The notes: a model not told the origin generated them from the sequence alone. A stretch of 64,000 nt of DNA from Amphibacillus sp. MSJ-3 (GCF_018919165.1 NZ_JAHLQM010000003.1:62001-126000), one strand, 5' to 3'; numbered from the stretch's first letter, positions 33,630-42,615 are shown. Numbers and translations are program-made.

Positions 33630-33667
33630 ATGACAAAACTAACTTTAGGAAGTTTATTTGATGGGTA
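33630..33667 (+). pseudogene. 5' fragment of a C5 cytosine DNA methyltransferase-like gene
   Basis: A strong ribosome site (GAAGGTGG) precedes ATG and the codons MTKLTLGSLFDG, then a stop formed by the IS66 end. LGSLFDG is how many phage and restriction-type C5 methyltransferases begin (motif I, followed by IGGF in relatives). The IS66 terminal repeat starts at 33665, so the gene was cut after about 12 codons. The rest is not seen on the other side of the IS. With only 12 residues the family call is inference. Confidence 0.5.
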
Positions 33668-33728
33668 AGCGTCAAATAACCTACACCTATTATTCAGGTC
33701 TGGGTTTGTTTATACTTTAGTTATGATT

Positions 33729-35285
33729 TCATTTTGGACTTTGACAATGTAATGGAATACTTGTTGACCATGGCAAGAGTTGATCCAATTCCTCTTTATT
33801 TGCTATATCAATATTTGGCAATCGTTCAAATAGATACTTCAAATATTCAAATGGACTTAGTCCATTCTCCTTTGCAGTTTCCACAATACTATAAATAATA
33901 GCGCTCGACTTTGCACCTTTCGGTGTATTGCTGAACAAGAAATTTTTCCGGCCGATTACGAATGGCTTAATAGAGCGTTCACTTCGATTATTATCTATTT
34001 CCAATCGGCCATCCTCTAAAAATACGATTAGTTTATGCCACTGTTTTCGACAGTATTTAATCGCTTTGCCGAGTGCACTTTTAGGCAAAACTTTTGGCGT
34101 TTGCTCTTTTAGCCATGCTGAAAAAGCATCCAAAATAGGTCGGCTGCGTTTTAGACGTATTTCATATCTTTCTTCCGGAGTTTTCTCCAAGCATTCGCGT
34201 TCAACCGCAAACAATTGGTTACAATATTGCAGTCCTTTCGTTGCGGTGAGCTTTGATTTGTCTGCACCTTTTGGCAGAGCCTTCAGTGCTTCATCAAAGT
34301 ATCTGCGGGCATGGCTCCAACAACCCGACAGGGTGATATGCGGAATGCTATCGTATCCACCATAGCCATCCACATGCAAGTAACCTTTAAAGTCCGCTAG
34401 AAACTTTTTAGGGTGTTTGCTCGCACGGGTACGCTGATATTCAAACAAGATATTTGGCGGACGATCCCGACCATTTCGGTAGAGCCACATATACGATTTG
34501 GATTCCGCCGAACGTCCCGGTTCTTTCAGTACCTGAACCGTGGTCTCGTCGGCATGCAGAATATCTTCTTGTAATAAATATTCTCGCATTCGATCATATA
34601 TTTTGGCTAACCATCGGTTCGCCCCTTCTACCATCCAATTGGATAAGGTTTGACGGGATAGGCGTACACCAATATATTTTAATTGGCTTTCCTGCCGATA
34701 AAGTGGCAGACCTTCGACATACTTTTGATTCATTATGTAAGCTACAGTAGAAGGTGAAGCATAGCTTTTAGGAAATAAAGGAGATGGCATCTTTGCCGTG
34801 ACAATTGGAGTTTCTATTCCTTCTTTTTCACAGTTACGGCAAGCGTAAACATGGCGGACATGCTTCACAACTTTGACCTTAGCGGGTATGACTTGAAGTT
34901 CTTTTCGAACTTCCTCGCTCATTTTATGTATTTCCAAACCGCAACACGAACAGACCTGTTCTTTAGGAGATAATTCATAATTAATTGTCTCCACAGGCAG
35001 GTCTTTCATTAACTCTTCCCGGGTTTTTCGGTTCTTTTTGCGTGTATATGTCATCGTATCAAGCGCAGGTTCTTCAACTTTTGAATCAGCTGTATCTTCG
35101 GCTTCGTTAAATAAAGAAAGACTCAATTGATCTTCATTCGTTTTTTCGCTAGAAGCTCCATATTTTTGCTTTTGCAGCAATCTAAATTGTTCCTCATACC
35201 ATTTCAATTTGGCTTCTAACTCTTCGTTGCGCTCTTTATAATATTCAATTGTATGCTCGTTGTTTTTCTCCACCATTTTTTCCAT
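33729..35285 (-). CDS. tnpC: IS66 transposase TnpC
   Basis: This 518-residue transposase has an N-terminal coiled coil (YYKERNEELEAKLKWYEEQFRLL), then the zinc-binding region VCSCCG...CRNCEKEG. The DDE core follows: Asp in ILHADETTVQV, Asp in YLHVDGYGGYDS with GCWSHARRYF, and Glu in EIDNNRSERSIKPFVIGRKNFLF. The C-terminal IS66 helix region is present. It catalyses strand transfer. No frameshift is seen. Confidence 0.94.
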   Translation of the reverse strand: MEKMVEKNNEHTIEYYKERNEELEAKLKWYEEQFRLLQKQKYGASSEKTNEDQLSLSLFNEAEDTADSKVEEPALDTMTYTRKKNRKTREELMKDLPVETINYELSPKEQVCSCCGLEIHKMSEEVRKELQVIPAKVKVVKHVRHVYACRNCEKEGIETPIVTAKMPSPLFPKSYASPSTVAYIMNQKYVEGLPLYRQESQLKYIGVRLSRQTLSNWMVEGANRWLAKIYDRMREYLLQEDILHADETTVQVLKEPGRSAESKSYMWLYRNGRDRPPNILFEYQRTRASKHPKKFLADFKGYLHVDGYGGYDSIPHITLSGCWSHARRYFDEALKALPKGADKSKLTATKGLQYCNQLFAVERECLEKTPEERYEIRLKRSRPILDAFSAWLKEQTPKVLPKSALGKAIKYCRKQWHKLIVFLEDGRLEIDNNRSERSIKPFVIGRKNFLFSNTPKGAKSSAIIYSIVETAKENGLSPFEYLKYLFERLPNIDIANKEELDQLLPWSTSIPLHCQSPK

Positions 35286-35347
35286 ACATCATATTATACA
35301 AAAAGAAATTCGACATGGCCAGCCGAATTTCCTGTATTTTCGTATTT

Positions 35348-35707
35348 TTATAGAATGGTTCGCGCCGTCACTTGTTTATGCGCTTGATTTTGACGGATAG
35401 GTAATCCATCCAATAGCCAACGAAGTTGGCGTTCGCTGATTTTCAGTGGTGTTGCATCTTGCTCAGAAGGCCATTGAAACTTCCCTTGCTCCAACCTCCG
35501 ATAATGAAGCCAAAAACCATTATGCTCCCATTGGAGAATTTTTAATTTATCCCTTTTCCGGTTACAAAATACAAAGAGACAAGGTGCAAATGGATCAAGG
35601 GAGAAACATTCTTTTACAATGACGGATAAACCATCAATTGACTTGCGAAGATCAGTGCTTCCACGGGCCAAATAAACTTGTTTATATGATGTATTATGTA
35701 GCATCAC
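35348..35707 (-). CDS. tnpB: IS66 accessory protein TnpB
   Basis: This 119-residue protein is of the IS66 Orf2 family: YLARGSTDLRKSIDGLSVIV, then CLFVFCNRKRDKLKILQWEHNGFWLHYRRLEQGKF. The family is required for transposition of many IS66 elements; its exact role is not established. It overlaps tnpA by four bases. Confidence 0.93.
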   Translation of the reverse strand: MMLHNTSYKQVYLARGSTDLRKSIDGLSVIVKECFSLDPFAPCLFVFCNRKRDKLKILQWEHNGFWLHYRRLEQGKFQWPSEQDATPLKISERQLRWLLDGLPIRQNQAHKQVTARTIL

Positions 35708-36021
35708 GATTGAATAACATGTATTATTTTAGATAATAAACCAATATCAGACCCGGACTGAACCTCAACTGAAAAACGATCAATATGAATAAGAACAGAA
35801 CCCTTCGGTTCATCAAGTTCATCCGTTACTTGAACCGGGAGCCAGTCAATGTTAGCAGGTTGATCAGTCGGCGATGCAGAATTATTGATTTTTTGTAGCC
35901 AATAATACATTTGATGTTCTTTAAATCCGTTGTCTCGGCACCACTTGGCTTTACTTAAACCACTAGCCCTCCAATCCTCGATTCGAGCTTCCCATTCTAT
36001 TCTTTTGGTTGATTTGTTCAT
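35704..36021 (-). CDS. tnpA: IS66 accessory protein TnpA
   Basis: This 105-residue protein has a helix-turn-helix-like N-terminus, RIEDWRASGLSKAKWCRDNGFKEHQMYYW, typical of the IS66 first ORF. It is the first gene read from the right end of the IS, with GGAGGTT just before the ATG. Confidence 0.9.
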   Translation of the reverse strand: MNKSTKRIEWEARIEDWRASGLSKAKWCRDNGFKEHQMYYWLQKINNSASPTDQPANIDWLPVQVTDELDEPKGSVLIHIDRFSVEVQSGSDIGLLSKIIHVIQS

Positions 36022-36105
36022 CGCATAACCTCCAAAATTAAACTTCTAAAGAAATTATGCTATGGATGGGAAACTAATAGAAGGTGGGTATGCTTTGACG
36101 CTTAC

Positions 36106-36510
36106 ATTATAACGATAAAATTGTTCAGCCCTTCGCTCATTCCAACTTTCGTTAGTTTTCTTCACTACTACGGCTTCTGCTGACTTCTCACCTGCCAGTC
36201 GTGTATCACTACAAGGTTTTGGTGTAGCTGGATGAGACCTCCCCAGTTAAGGTGCGAACGCTTTCCCTCCATCTATCTGCCATATATACGCCGCATACTT
36301 TGTAATAGCTTTTGGACTTCAACTTCTTTCGCAGTCTTATCCGCATACGTCGCCTCTTATATGATTTCTGTTCGTCAGACCAGAGGTTTGCTTAGGGCTT
36401 CCTTCAGATTCCACGTCACCATGGACACCCTTGCCTTTAGCTATGTGCTTACCGCTATTAGGTCGCACTAGGGACTTCCACCCGTTAGCGTTCACCCATG
36501 CTGGGCGAAC
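36106..36510 (-). mobile_element. 5' portion of a group II intron, reverse transcriptase lost
   Basis: Read on the minus strand it starts GTTCGCCCAGCATGGGTG and contains GGTGGAAGTCCC, GTGTCCATGGTGACG, ATCTGAAGGAAGC, GATAGATGGAGGGAAAG, GGGGAGGTCTCATCCAG, AGAAGTCAGCAGAAG and GAATGAGCGAAGGGCTGAAC. This matches the domain I region that precedes the LtrA-type ORF in Firmicutes group II introns. It stops at the IS66 end, about where the ORF would begin; domains V-VI and the ORF are absent. It starts right after the T-run of the pepS terminator, the preferred site of class C introns. The 5' GTGCG consensus is GTTCG. Confidence 0.75.
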
Positions 36511-36545
36511 AAAAAGAGCAGATTAACTAAATCAATCTGCTCTTT
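36511..36545 (-). terminator. Terminator of pepS
   Basis: On the minus strand AGAGCAGATT pairs with AATCTGCTCT around GATTTAGTT, followed by TTTT. The intron fragment begins directly after it. Confidence 0.85.
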
Positions 36546-36645
36546 CTACTTTTATATAGCGGAAAGTGAATAGTCCTTCCTAATGAATGAAAATTCACTT
36601 CACTTTGATGATTCTATTAATCAAATGCTAACCTTTAGATCTATA

Positions 36646-37881
36646 TTAAATATCTAAAGCCCATGCTCCTTTTCGAAAGACTGGTTCTGTTTTTCCGTCT
36701 GCAGTAACGCCATCAATATCCAATTCAGCCGAACCAATCATAAAATCAACATGCGTTAAGCTATCGTTGACACCATGCTGATCAAGCTCTTCATTCGACA
36801 TATCTGAACCGCCCTCTAAGTTGGTTGGATAAGCTTTTCCTAAAGCAATATGACACGATGCATTTTCATCAAATAATGTATTGTAAAAAATCAAACCTGA
36901 TTGAGAAATAGGTGAAGCATCTGGAACAAGAGCTAATTCTCCAAGTCTTTTTGCACCCTCATCTGTTTCGAGTAGATGCTTCAACGTTTCATAACCCTGT
37001 TCGGCTTTAAAATCAACAACCTTTCCTTCTTCAAAAGTGAGGCTGAAATGATCAATCATATTTCCACCATAGATTAATGGTTTTGTACTTGAAACAACCC
37101 CATTAACACCATATTTATGTGGGACAGTAAAGACTTCTTCCGTTGGCATATTTGGATTAAAGTGAAGACCGTCTGTCGTATATGCCCCACCGCCTTTCCA
37201 AATATGACCTTCAGGTAAATCAAAGGTAATATCCGTACCTGGCGCTTTAAAAATCAGTTGTCGATATTTCTTTTCATTTAAAATTTGATGAGCATCTTTT
37301 AATGTTTGGTTGTGCTTGTCCCACGCTGCAATTGGATCTTCCTGATCAACACGGACAATTTTAAAAATCTGATCCCATAGTTTTTCCTTCGCTTCTTCTA
37401 CATCTGAATCTGGGAAAATCTTTTGTGCCCAATCTCCAGTTGGGATAGAAATAATTGACCATGCGATACGATCGTTCATCGTATACTTTTGGAATTCCCT
37501 CATTGCTTCAGCTCGTGCCTTGCTTGCTTTAGCTACCTTAGCAGGATCGACATCTTTTAGTAAATCTGGATTGGTTGAGCGAATCGACAACAATGCAACC
37601 CCATCTTCTGCATAGCTTAAATATTTATCAACTTGCCACTGTGGAATATCCATCAATACTTCTTCGGATTCATTTTGGTACTTCAACAAGGTGATTTCAT
37701 CATCCTGCCAGTTAATGATAACGTCTTTTGCTCCCAACTCATAAGCTTTACGAACAACAATTCTTGTAAAATCTACACCTTCTATTGATGAATTAATCAT
37801 TAATGCTTGACCTTTTTGTAAGTTAACTCCTGTTTTCAAGGCAAGTTCAGCATATTTCTCTTGCATCTTCACATCTGCCAT
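36646..37881 (-). CDS. pepS: Aminopeptidase, M29 family (PepS/AmpS type)
   Basis: This 411-residue metallopeptidase is of the M29 (thermophilic aminopeptidase) family. Two metal-ligand regions are visible: KFKAEQGYETL with the following GELALVPDASPISQSGLIFYNTLFDENASCHIALGKAYP, and VNDSLTHVDFMIGSAELDIDGV. It releases N-terminal residues from peptides in the cytosol. It has its own terminator downstream and GGAGGGAAC ahead of ATG. Confidence 0.9.
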   Translation of the reverse strand: MADVKMQEKYAELALKTGVNLQKGQALMINSSIEGVDFTRIVVRKAYELGAKDVIINWQDDEITLLKYQNESEEVLMDIPQWQVDKYLSYAEDGVALLSIRSTNPDLLKDVDPAKVAKASKARAEAMREFQKYTMNDRIAWSIISIPTGDWAQKIFPDSDVEEAKEKLWDQIFKIVRVDQEDPIAAWDKHNQTLKDAHQILNEKKYRQLIFKAPGTDITFDLPEGHIWKGGGAYTTDGLHFNPNMPTEEVFTVPHKYGVNGVVSSTKPLIYGGNMIDHFSLTFEEGKVVDFKAEQGYETLKHLLETDEGAKRLGELALVPDASPISQSGLIFYNTLFDENASCHIALGKAYPTNLEGGSDMSNEELDQHGVNDSLTHVDFMIGSAELDIDGVTADGKTEPVFRKGAWALDI

Positions 37882-37946
37882 AAAGTTCCCTCCAAATTTA
37901 TATTTAAGTATTATTATACATCACTTATTTCGGTTTATGAATGATA

Positions 37947-39830
37947 TTATTGTGTTTCAATTTCTTCAACGAGCATTGAAAGTTCTTCCCATCTTTCTAA
38001 TTTCGCTTCTAAATCTGTCTCCAATTCAAGTTGACGTTCATAATGGGTTCGAACCGCTTCAGCATCGGATCCTGCCATCATCACTTCTTCTTTTTCTTGT
38101 TCGACTGCTTGCTCCAATGCCTCAATTTCATCCTCAATTGTCGCCCATTCCTTTTGTTCATGATAGGATAATTTCTTTTTTCGTGCTTTTGTTTTAACTG
38201 TTTTTTGCTTTTCTTTTGTTACGATATTGGTCGTACTCATTTCTTTTTCTAAAAAGTCACTATAATTGCCATAATAGGTCTCTATTCTTCCGGCCTCTTT
38301 AAAAATAAGCAATTGCTCAGCCACTCGGTCAAGAAAATAGCGATCGTGTGAAACAGTAATGACAACGCCTGGGAAGTTATCTAAATAATCCTCTAAGATT
38401 GCTAATGTATGTGTATCTAGATCATTTGTTGGCTCATCGAGCAAAAGTACATTAGGTTCTTCCATCAATACTTTCAACAAATAAAGTCGACGCTTTTCCC
38501 CTCCTGAAAGGCGATGAATATATGTCCATTGCTGTGAACGGGGGAATAGGAAACGTTCCAGCATTTGTTCTGCAGTAATCACTTGATGATCATCCGTATG
38601 AATGACTTCAGCCGTTTCCCGAATGTATTCAATAATTTTTAGGTTTTCATCCATTTCACTGTGATCTTGTTGATAGAAGCCAAACTTCACTGTTGAACCA
38701 ATCTCGATTTCCCCTTGATCAGGTTCAAGCTTTCCGGCGATTAAATTCAATAAAGTTGTTTTCCCACTACCATTAGGTCCAACTATACCAATTCGATCCC
38801 CTGGTTTAATTAGAAAAGAAAATGAATCGACAAGTGGCTTATTTGGATAAGCTTTTGTCACTTGGTTAAGTTCAAGGACTTTTTTTCCTAGCCGTTTTGA
38901 GCCAACACCAAATTCAAGTGTAGATGAATCAGTCGCGAATTTTTTTGTTTCCATTTCTTTAATACGGTCGATCCTAGCCTTTTGCTTTGTAGATCGTGCC
39001 CGTGCCCCTCGCTTAAGCCATGCCATTTCATTTCTCAGAATATTAGCATGCTTTTGCTCATGCTCTTGTTCACGACGTAGACGCTCCGACTTTTCCGCTA
39101 AATAGGTTTCATAGTTACCTATATATTGATACAGATTACCTAAATCAAGTTCATAAATACGATTTGTAACTCGATTTAAGAAATAACGGTCGTGGGTTAC
39201 TAACATAATCGCCCCTTGATAGGTCGGCAAGAACTTTTCTAACCACTCAATCGATTCGTGATCCAAATGGTTCGTCGGTTCATCCAAAACGAGTAAATCG
39301 GCAGGTTGAACTAAAGCTTTGGCTAGAGCAACCCGCTTTTGCTGTCCTCCTGATAATGTCTGGATCTTTTGATCAAACTGAGTGATGCCTAATTTGGTTA
39401 AAATTGTTTTTGCTGTCGTTGCCGCATCCCATGCCGTTAATTGGTCCATCTTCGTCTGCATCCGATTAAATTGTGTTTGAGTAGTTAACTGATCAGGTGT
39501 TTGCTCTAATTGATAAAGGGCTTGCTCGTACTCCCGAAGCACTGTCATCAGAGTTGATTCACCAGCAAAAACTTCAGCAAGTATAGTCCGATCTCCTTGA
39601 AGCTCTGGTTCTTGAGCTAAATAAGCAACTGTAAAATCATTCGCATGTTTCATCGTCCCTTGATCCCGCTCTTCTTTACCCGCAATCAATTTAAGAAGTG
39701 TCGATTTTCCGGTTCCATTTACCCCAACAATACCTATTCTCTCTTGACTAGCAATTGAAAAGGAAATTTGATTTAATAATATTTTATCACCATATGTTTT
39801 GGTTAAGTTTTCAATCGATAAAATCTCCAT
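37947..39830 (-). CDS. yfmR: ABC-F ATPase, Uup/YfmR type
   Basis: This cytosolic ABC-F protein has two ATPase domains and no membrane part. Walker A motifs are VNGTGKSTLL near residue 35 and GPNGSGKTTLL near 350; signature motifs are LSGGQQKR and LSGGEKRR; Walker B gives LLVLDEPTNHLD and LLLDEPTNDLD. The linker after domain 1 contains WLKRGARARSTKQKARIDRI. A C-terminal coiled coil of about 70 residues fits the Uup/YfmR group. Such proteins act at the ribosome on stalled complexes; B. subtilis YfmR is the close match by length and motifs. Confidence 0.92.
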   Translation of the reverse strand: MEILSIENLTKTYGDKILLNQISFSIASQERIGIVGVNGTGKSTLLKLIAGKEERDQGTMKHANDFTVAYLAQEPELQGDRTILAEVFAGESTLMTVLREYEQALYQLEQTPDQLTTQTQFNRMQTKMDQLTAWDAATTAKTILTKLGITQFDQKIQTLSGGQQKRVALAKALVQPADLLVLDEPTNHLDHESIEWLEKFLPTYQGAIMLVTHDRYFLNRVTNRIYELDLGNLYQYIGNYETYLAEKSERLRREQEHEQKHANILRNEMAWLKRGARARSTKQKARIDRIKEMETKKFATDSSTLEFGVGSKRLGKKVLELNQVTKAYPNKPLVDSFSFLIKPGDRIGIVGPNGSGKTTLLNLIAGKLEPDQGEIEIGSTVKFGFYQQDHSEMDENLKIIEYIRETAEVIHTDDHQVITAEQMLERFLFPRSQQWTYIHRLSGGEKRRLYLLKVLMEEPNVLLLDEPTNDLDTHTLAILEDYLDNFPGVVITVSHDRYFLDRVAEQLLIFKEAGRIETYYGNYSDFLEKEMSTTNIVTKEKQKTVKTKARKKKLSYHEQKEWATIEDEIEALEQAVEQEKEEVMMAGSDAEAVRTHYERQLELETDLEAKLERWEELSMLVEEIETQ

Positions 39831-39859
39831 CAGGTCACCCCTTACCTTTCCTCTTGATA

Positions 39860-39888
39860 ATTATAATACAGTCTAGTTATTCAAACAA
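39860..39888 (-). promoter_or_regulatory. Promoter of yfmR
   Basis: Read on the minus strand, TTGTTT and TATAAT are separated by 17 bases, about 30 bases ahead of the start codon. Confidence 0.6.
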
Positions 39889-39955
39889 ATAAGAGGAGGT
39901 ATCGATATGTTCTTGGAAACTTATTTTCCAAAAGGAGGACAGGGTATGGCGTTCT

Positions 39956-40270
39956 ATGCGTGGGAGTAGCTGCTCTATGCTCGGAAATCGCGGATTATGC
40001 GCGGTAACTGATGTTCTATGCTCGAAAATCCCATTTTATGCTCGGAAGCTGGCTCTATGCGCGGAAACTGATATTCTATGCTCGGAAATCTCACTTTATG
40101 CGCGGAAACTGATGATCTATGCTCGAAAATCTTGTTTTATGCTCGAAAGCTAGCTCTATGCTCGGTAATCTCGTTTTATGCTCGGAAGCTGGTGTTCTAT
40201 GCTCGAAAGCTGGCTCTATGCTCGGAAATCTCACTTTATGCGCGGAAACTAATGTTCTATGCGCGGTTTA
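39956..40270 (+). repeat. Tandem array of 16 units of 19-21 bp
   Basis: Each unit begins ATGCTCGG or ATGCGCGG (some ATGCTCGA). Starts are 39956, 39977, 39997, 40018, 40038, 40057, 40078, 40098, 40119, 40139, 40158, 40178, 40199, 40218, 40238 and 40259. Three unit types recur: 20 bp with ATCTC...TTT, 21 bp with ACTGATGTTCT, 19 bp with GCTGGCTCT. The block starting at 39977 recurs at 40078, a higher-order period of 101 bp. Unit lengths shift the frame, so it is not a protein repeat. It lies between cls and yfmR. Confidence 0.9.
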
Positions 40271-40467
40271 CGAAAATGCTAATCTTGAAATACTGGGTCA
40301 ATTAATCAGCGGTAAATTATAATATCCAATTCGTTTATTCATCAGATTTTATACTACATTTAGTATCTTTGGAATTAATCAGCACAAACTCCAGATGTGT
40401 ATACTCAGTCTTTAAAGTAAAAATATTGCGGAAAATCAGCTGGGACATGAGTAATAAATATAAAAGT

Positions 40468-40501
40468 AAAACCGCATGAAATCTGATTTCATGCGGTTTT
40501 A
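40468..40501 (-). terminator. Terminator of cls
   Basis: ACCGCATGAAA pairs with TTTCATGCGGT around 5 bases, with T-rich sequence on both sides, just after the cls stop on the minus strand. Confidence 0.8.
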
Positions 40502-40520
40502 TTGATTTTATTCCAGTCTC

Positions 40521-41951
40521 TCACAGTATTGGTGAGATTAAACGGGCAATTGATTCTTTAATTTGGATCCAAATTGAGCGTTGTTGGTATGCCTCTAATG
40601 TTAATAAATCTGATTGGCTCATATCCCGTTCAAAATCAGCGAGTAATCGCTGTGTGACATCCTTACTATACATAAAAGCATTGACTTCAAAATTCAATCG
40701 GAAACTTCGAACATCAATATTCGCTGTTCCAACAGAAGCAATCTTACCATCAACCATGATTGTTTTTGCATGTAAAAAACCATTGTTATAAACATATATT
40801 TTTGCTCCAGCTTCGAGCATGCTGCCAACATAAGAGTAAGTTGCCCAGTAAACGAAAGGATGATCAGGTTTATTCGGAATCATAATTCGGACATCAATAC
40901 CGGACAAGGCTGCTATCTTGACCACATCTGCTAAACTTTCGTCAGGGATAAAATAAGGGGTTTGAATATATACATATTCTTCAGCCTCCATGATTAGCTT
41001 TATGTAACCATATTTAATCTGCTCCCAATCAGAATCTGGTCCACTTGAAACAATTTGCATACCGACATTCCCTTTAGGTTTTGCTTGATAATAAATAGGA
41101 TCATAAAGAATAAGTTGATGTTTTGACGCTTGATTCCAATCTAAAATAAAGCGGGTTTGCATACTACGGACAGCCTCACCTGTAATACGCAAATGTGTAT
41201 CACGCCAATAACCATATTTTTTATTTTCACCAAGATATTCATCGCCAACATTAAAGCCACCGGTATAACCTATTTCACCATCAATAATCACTAACTTGCG
41301 ATGATTTCGGTAATTTATTTTTAAATTAACTTTGGGAATCAATGAAGGGAAAAACGCTTCAACTAAAACACCAGCTTCTTTTAATTCATGAATAAATCGC
41401 CGGCTCATCTTGCGCGCACCTAAATCATCATACAAAAAACGTACAGAAACACCTTCTTGTGCTTTTCTCTTTAATATCTCACCAATTTGCCGTCCCAATT
41501 GATCACTTCGATAAATATAATACTGAATATGAATATGATGTTGAGCAGCCTCCATATCCTTAATCAGCCTTTCGAATTTAGCTCGTCCATCATTAAAAAT
41601 ATCAACTTCGTTTTCTTGTGTTAAAATCGCATCATTGTTGCGCAAATGCAAGTAAAATAAATCACTATTATTTTGATATTGTTCAGGAATTGGATAACTA
41701 TCCTCTTCCAACAATTGCAGTTGATTCTCTACGGCTTTTTTAACTCCTAATTTACTCTTATTATCCCAGATAAACAGTTTCTTCCGACTTAATTTTCGCC
41801 CGAAAATAAGATAAAGTCCGAATCCTACAAGCGGAATAAATGTAAGAACAAGTAACCAAGCCCAAGTTGAAGTTGGATTTTTATGCTCAAGAAAGACAAT
41901 GGCAATCGCTAAAATAAAGTTTAGAAATAAAATAATTGCTGTAACATCCAA
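40521..41951 (-). CDS. cls: Cardiolipin synthase
   Basis: Cls joins two phosphatidylglycerols to give cardiolipin and glycerol. Two N-terminal membrane helices (residues about 5-22 and 33-50) are followed by two phospholipase-D domains with HKD motifs: NHRKLVIIDGEIGYTGG near residue 220 and HAKTIMVDGKIASVGT near 397. The length of 476 residues is typical of Bacillus ClsA/YwnE types. AGGGGGG lies before the ATG on the minus strand. Confidence 0.95.
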   Translation of the reverse strand: MDVTAIILFLNFILAIAIVFLEHKNPTSTWAWLLVLTFIPLVGFGLYLIFGRKLSRKKLFIWDNKSKLGVKKAVENQLQLLEEDSYPIPEQYQNNSDLFYLHLRNNDAILTQENEVDIFNDGRAKFERLIKDMEAAQHHIHIQYYIYRSDQLGRQIGEILKRKAQEGVSVRFLYDDLGARKMSRRFIHELKEAGVLVEAFFPSLIPKVNLKINYRNHRKLVIIDGEIGYTGGFNVGDEYLGENKKYGYWRDTHLRITGEAVRSMQTRFILDWNQASKHQLILYDPIYYQAKPKGNVGMQIVSSGPDSDWEQIKYGYIKLIMEAEEYVYIQTPYFIPDESLADVVKIAALSGIDVRIMIPNKPDHPFVYWATYSYVGSMLEAGAKIYVYNNGFLHAKTIMVDGKIASVGTANIDVRSFRLNFEVNAFMYSKDVTQRLLADFERDMSQSDLLTLEAYQQRSIWIQIKESIARLISPIL

Positions 41952-42055
41952 TTGCTTTCCCCCCTATCGTACTCTAATCATAATATACCACATCAAATCA
42001 ATCTTTTTCACTTAATTACACTCAAATCCGAGGCTATTTATATAGTGAAATTTCA

Positions 42056-42268
42056 ATCTGTGGAGATTGGCCTAGTTGCCTTCCTTTATCCACTACTGAC
42101 TGGGACTTGGACAGCGGTTATGCGTCCCAGCGAAAACATTTATTACTACCTCAAGAATATGACCTAAAGACCCTTGAACCAGTCGAACCCTTACCATCAG
42201 TTGATCTACCTCTTACAATCCTTTGTTTCTTAAAGTGGAAGCCTTACTGATAGTTTATTGCGGAAAAA
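42056..42268 (+). repeat. Dispersed intergenic repeat, copy 2
   Basis: This 213-bp copy begins ATCTGTGGAGATTGGCCT and ends CCTTACTGATAGTTTATTGCGGAAA. It shares GGGACT...GCGGTTATGCGTCCCA, ATGACCTAAAGACCC, TTGAACCAGTCG and CAGTTGATCTACC with copies 1 and 3. It lacks part of the 5' section of copy 3. Confidence 0.72.
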
Positions 42269-42298
42269 AGGTTAAATATTGATGCACAAAAATAAAAC

Positions 42299-42363
42299 CG
42301 CTTTCGATAGTCATTCCCTGTTAGTAGTTTTTTTAACAGGAATAATTTTACTATCGAAAAGCG
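42299..42363 (+). repeat. Long inverted repeat (hairpin) in the cls-hsp20 gap
   Basis: CGCTTTCGATAGT pairs with ACTATCGAAAAGCG (one bulge), and inside it ATTCCCTGTTA pairs with TAACAGGAAT. On the minus strand it is followed by TTTTATTTTT, so it could end transcription from hsp20, whose stop is 250 bases away. Confidence 0.6.
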
Positions 42364-42364
42364 A

Positions 42365-42555
42365 TTTAGTTTATTTGGGGGTCTCCTTCATTCCATTGAA
42401 TGAGTTTACTTTTTTCCAACGCAGGTTTTCTTCATCCCTCGTATTAGTTAAACGATTCGGGATTTTACTGACTGTTAATCCCTACTTATCACCCAAGAGC
42501 TTCCCTTAGATGTTTTACTTTTGAGGGGCTACCAGTCAGTAAATCTACGATAAAA
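42365..42555 (+). repeat. Possible fifth member of the dispersed repeat family
   Basis: TTTACTGACTG (42464-42474) pairs perfectly with CAGTCAGTAAA (42533-42543), and the tail CTACGATAAAA resembles CTGYGATAAA of the other copies. The 5' part shows no clear match, so membership is tentative. Confidence 0.4.
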
Positions 42556-42615
42556 AAAGACTATACTTCTTTATTTTAAATACGTAATTTTTACTTAAAG
42601 TACTGGAAAGATCAG

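Larger units (their letters stand above)
33665..36105 (-). mobile_element. IS66-family insertion sequence, apparently complete
   Basis: This 2441-bp element has matching ends: GTAAGCGTCAAATAACC on the left, and on the right the complement of GTAAGCGTCAAAGCATACCC. It carries tnpA, tnpB and tnpC in that order on the minus strand, all intact. The flanking octamers TTTGATGG and ATTATAAC do not match, so there is no target-site duplication. That suggests an adjacent deletion or recombination between copies after insertion. Confidence 0.9.

Noticed and set aside
33657-36113. Target-site duplication around IS66
   Set aside because: The flanking octamers TTTGATGG and ATTATAAC differ.
36232-36471. 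Plus-strand 79-codon frame
   Set aside because: It is antisense to the group II intron domain I sequence, which explains its conservation.
39956-40270. CRISPR array
   Set aside because: The units are contiguous with no unique spacers and no cas genes are near.
39956-40322. Open frames across the tandem array (for example 39956-40153 and 40119-40322)
   Set aside because: The units of 19-21 bp change frame, the frames lack ribosome sites and the peptides only mirror the repeat.
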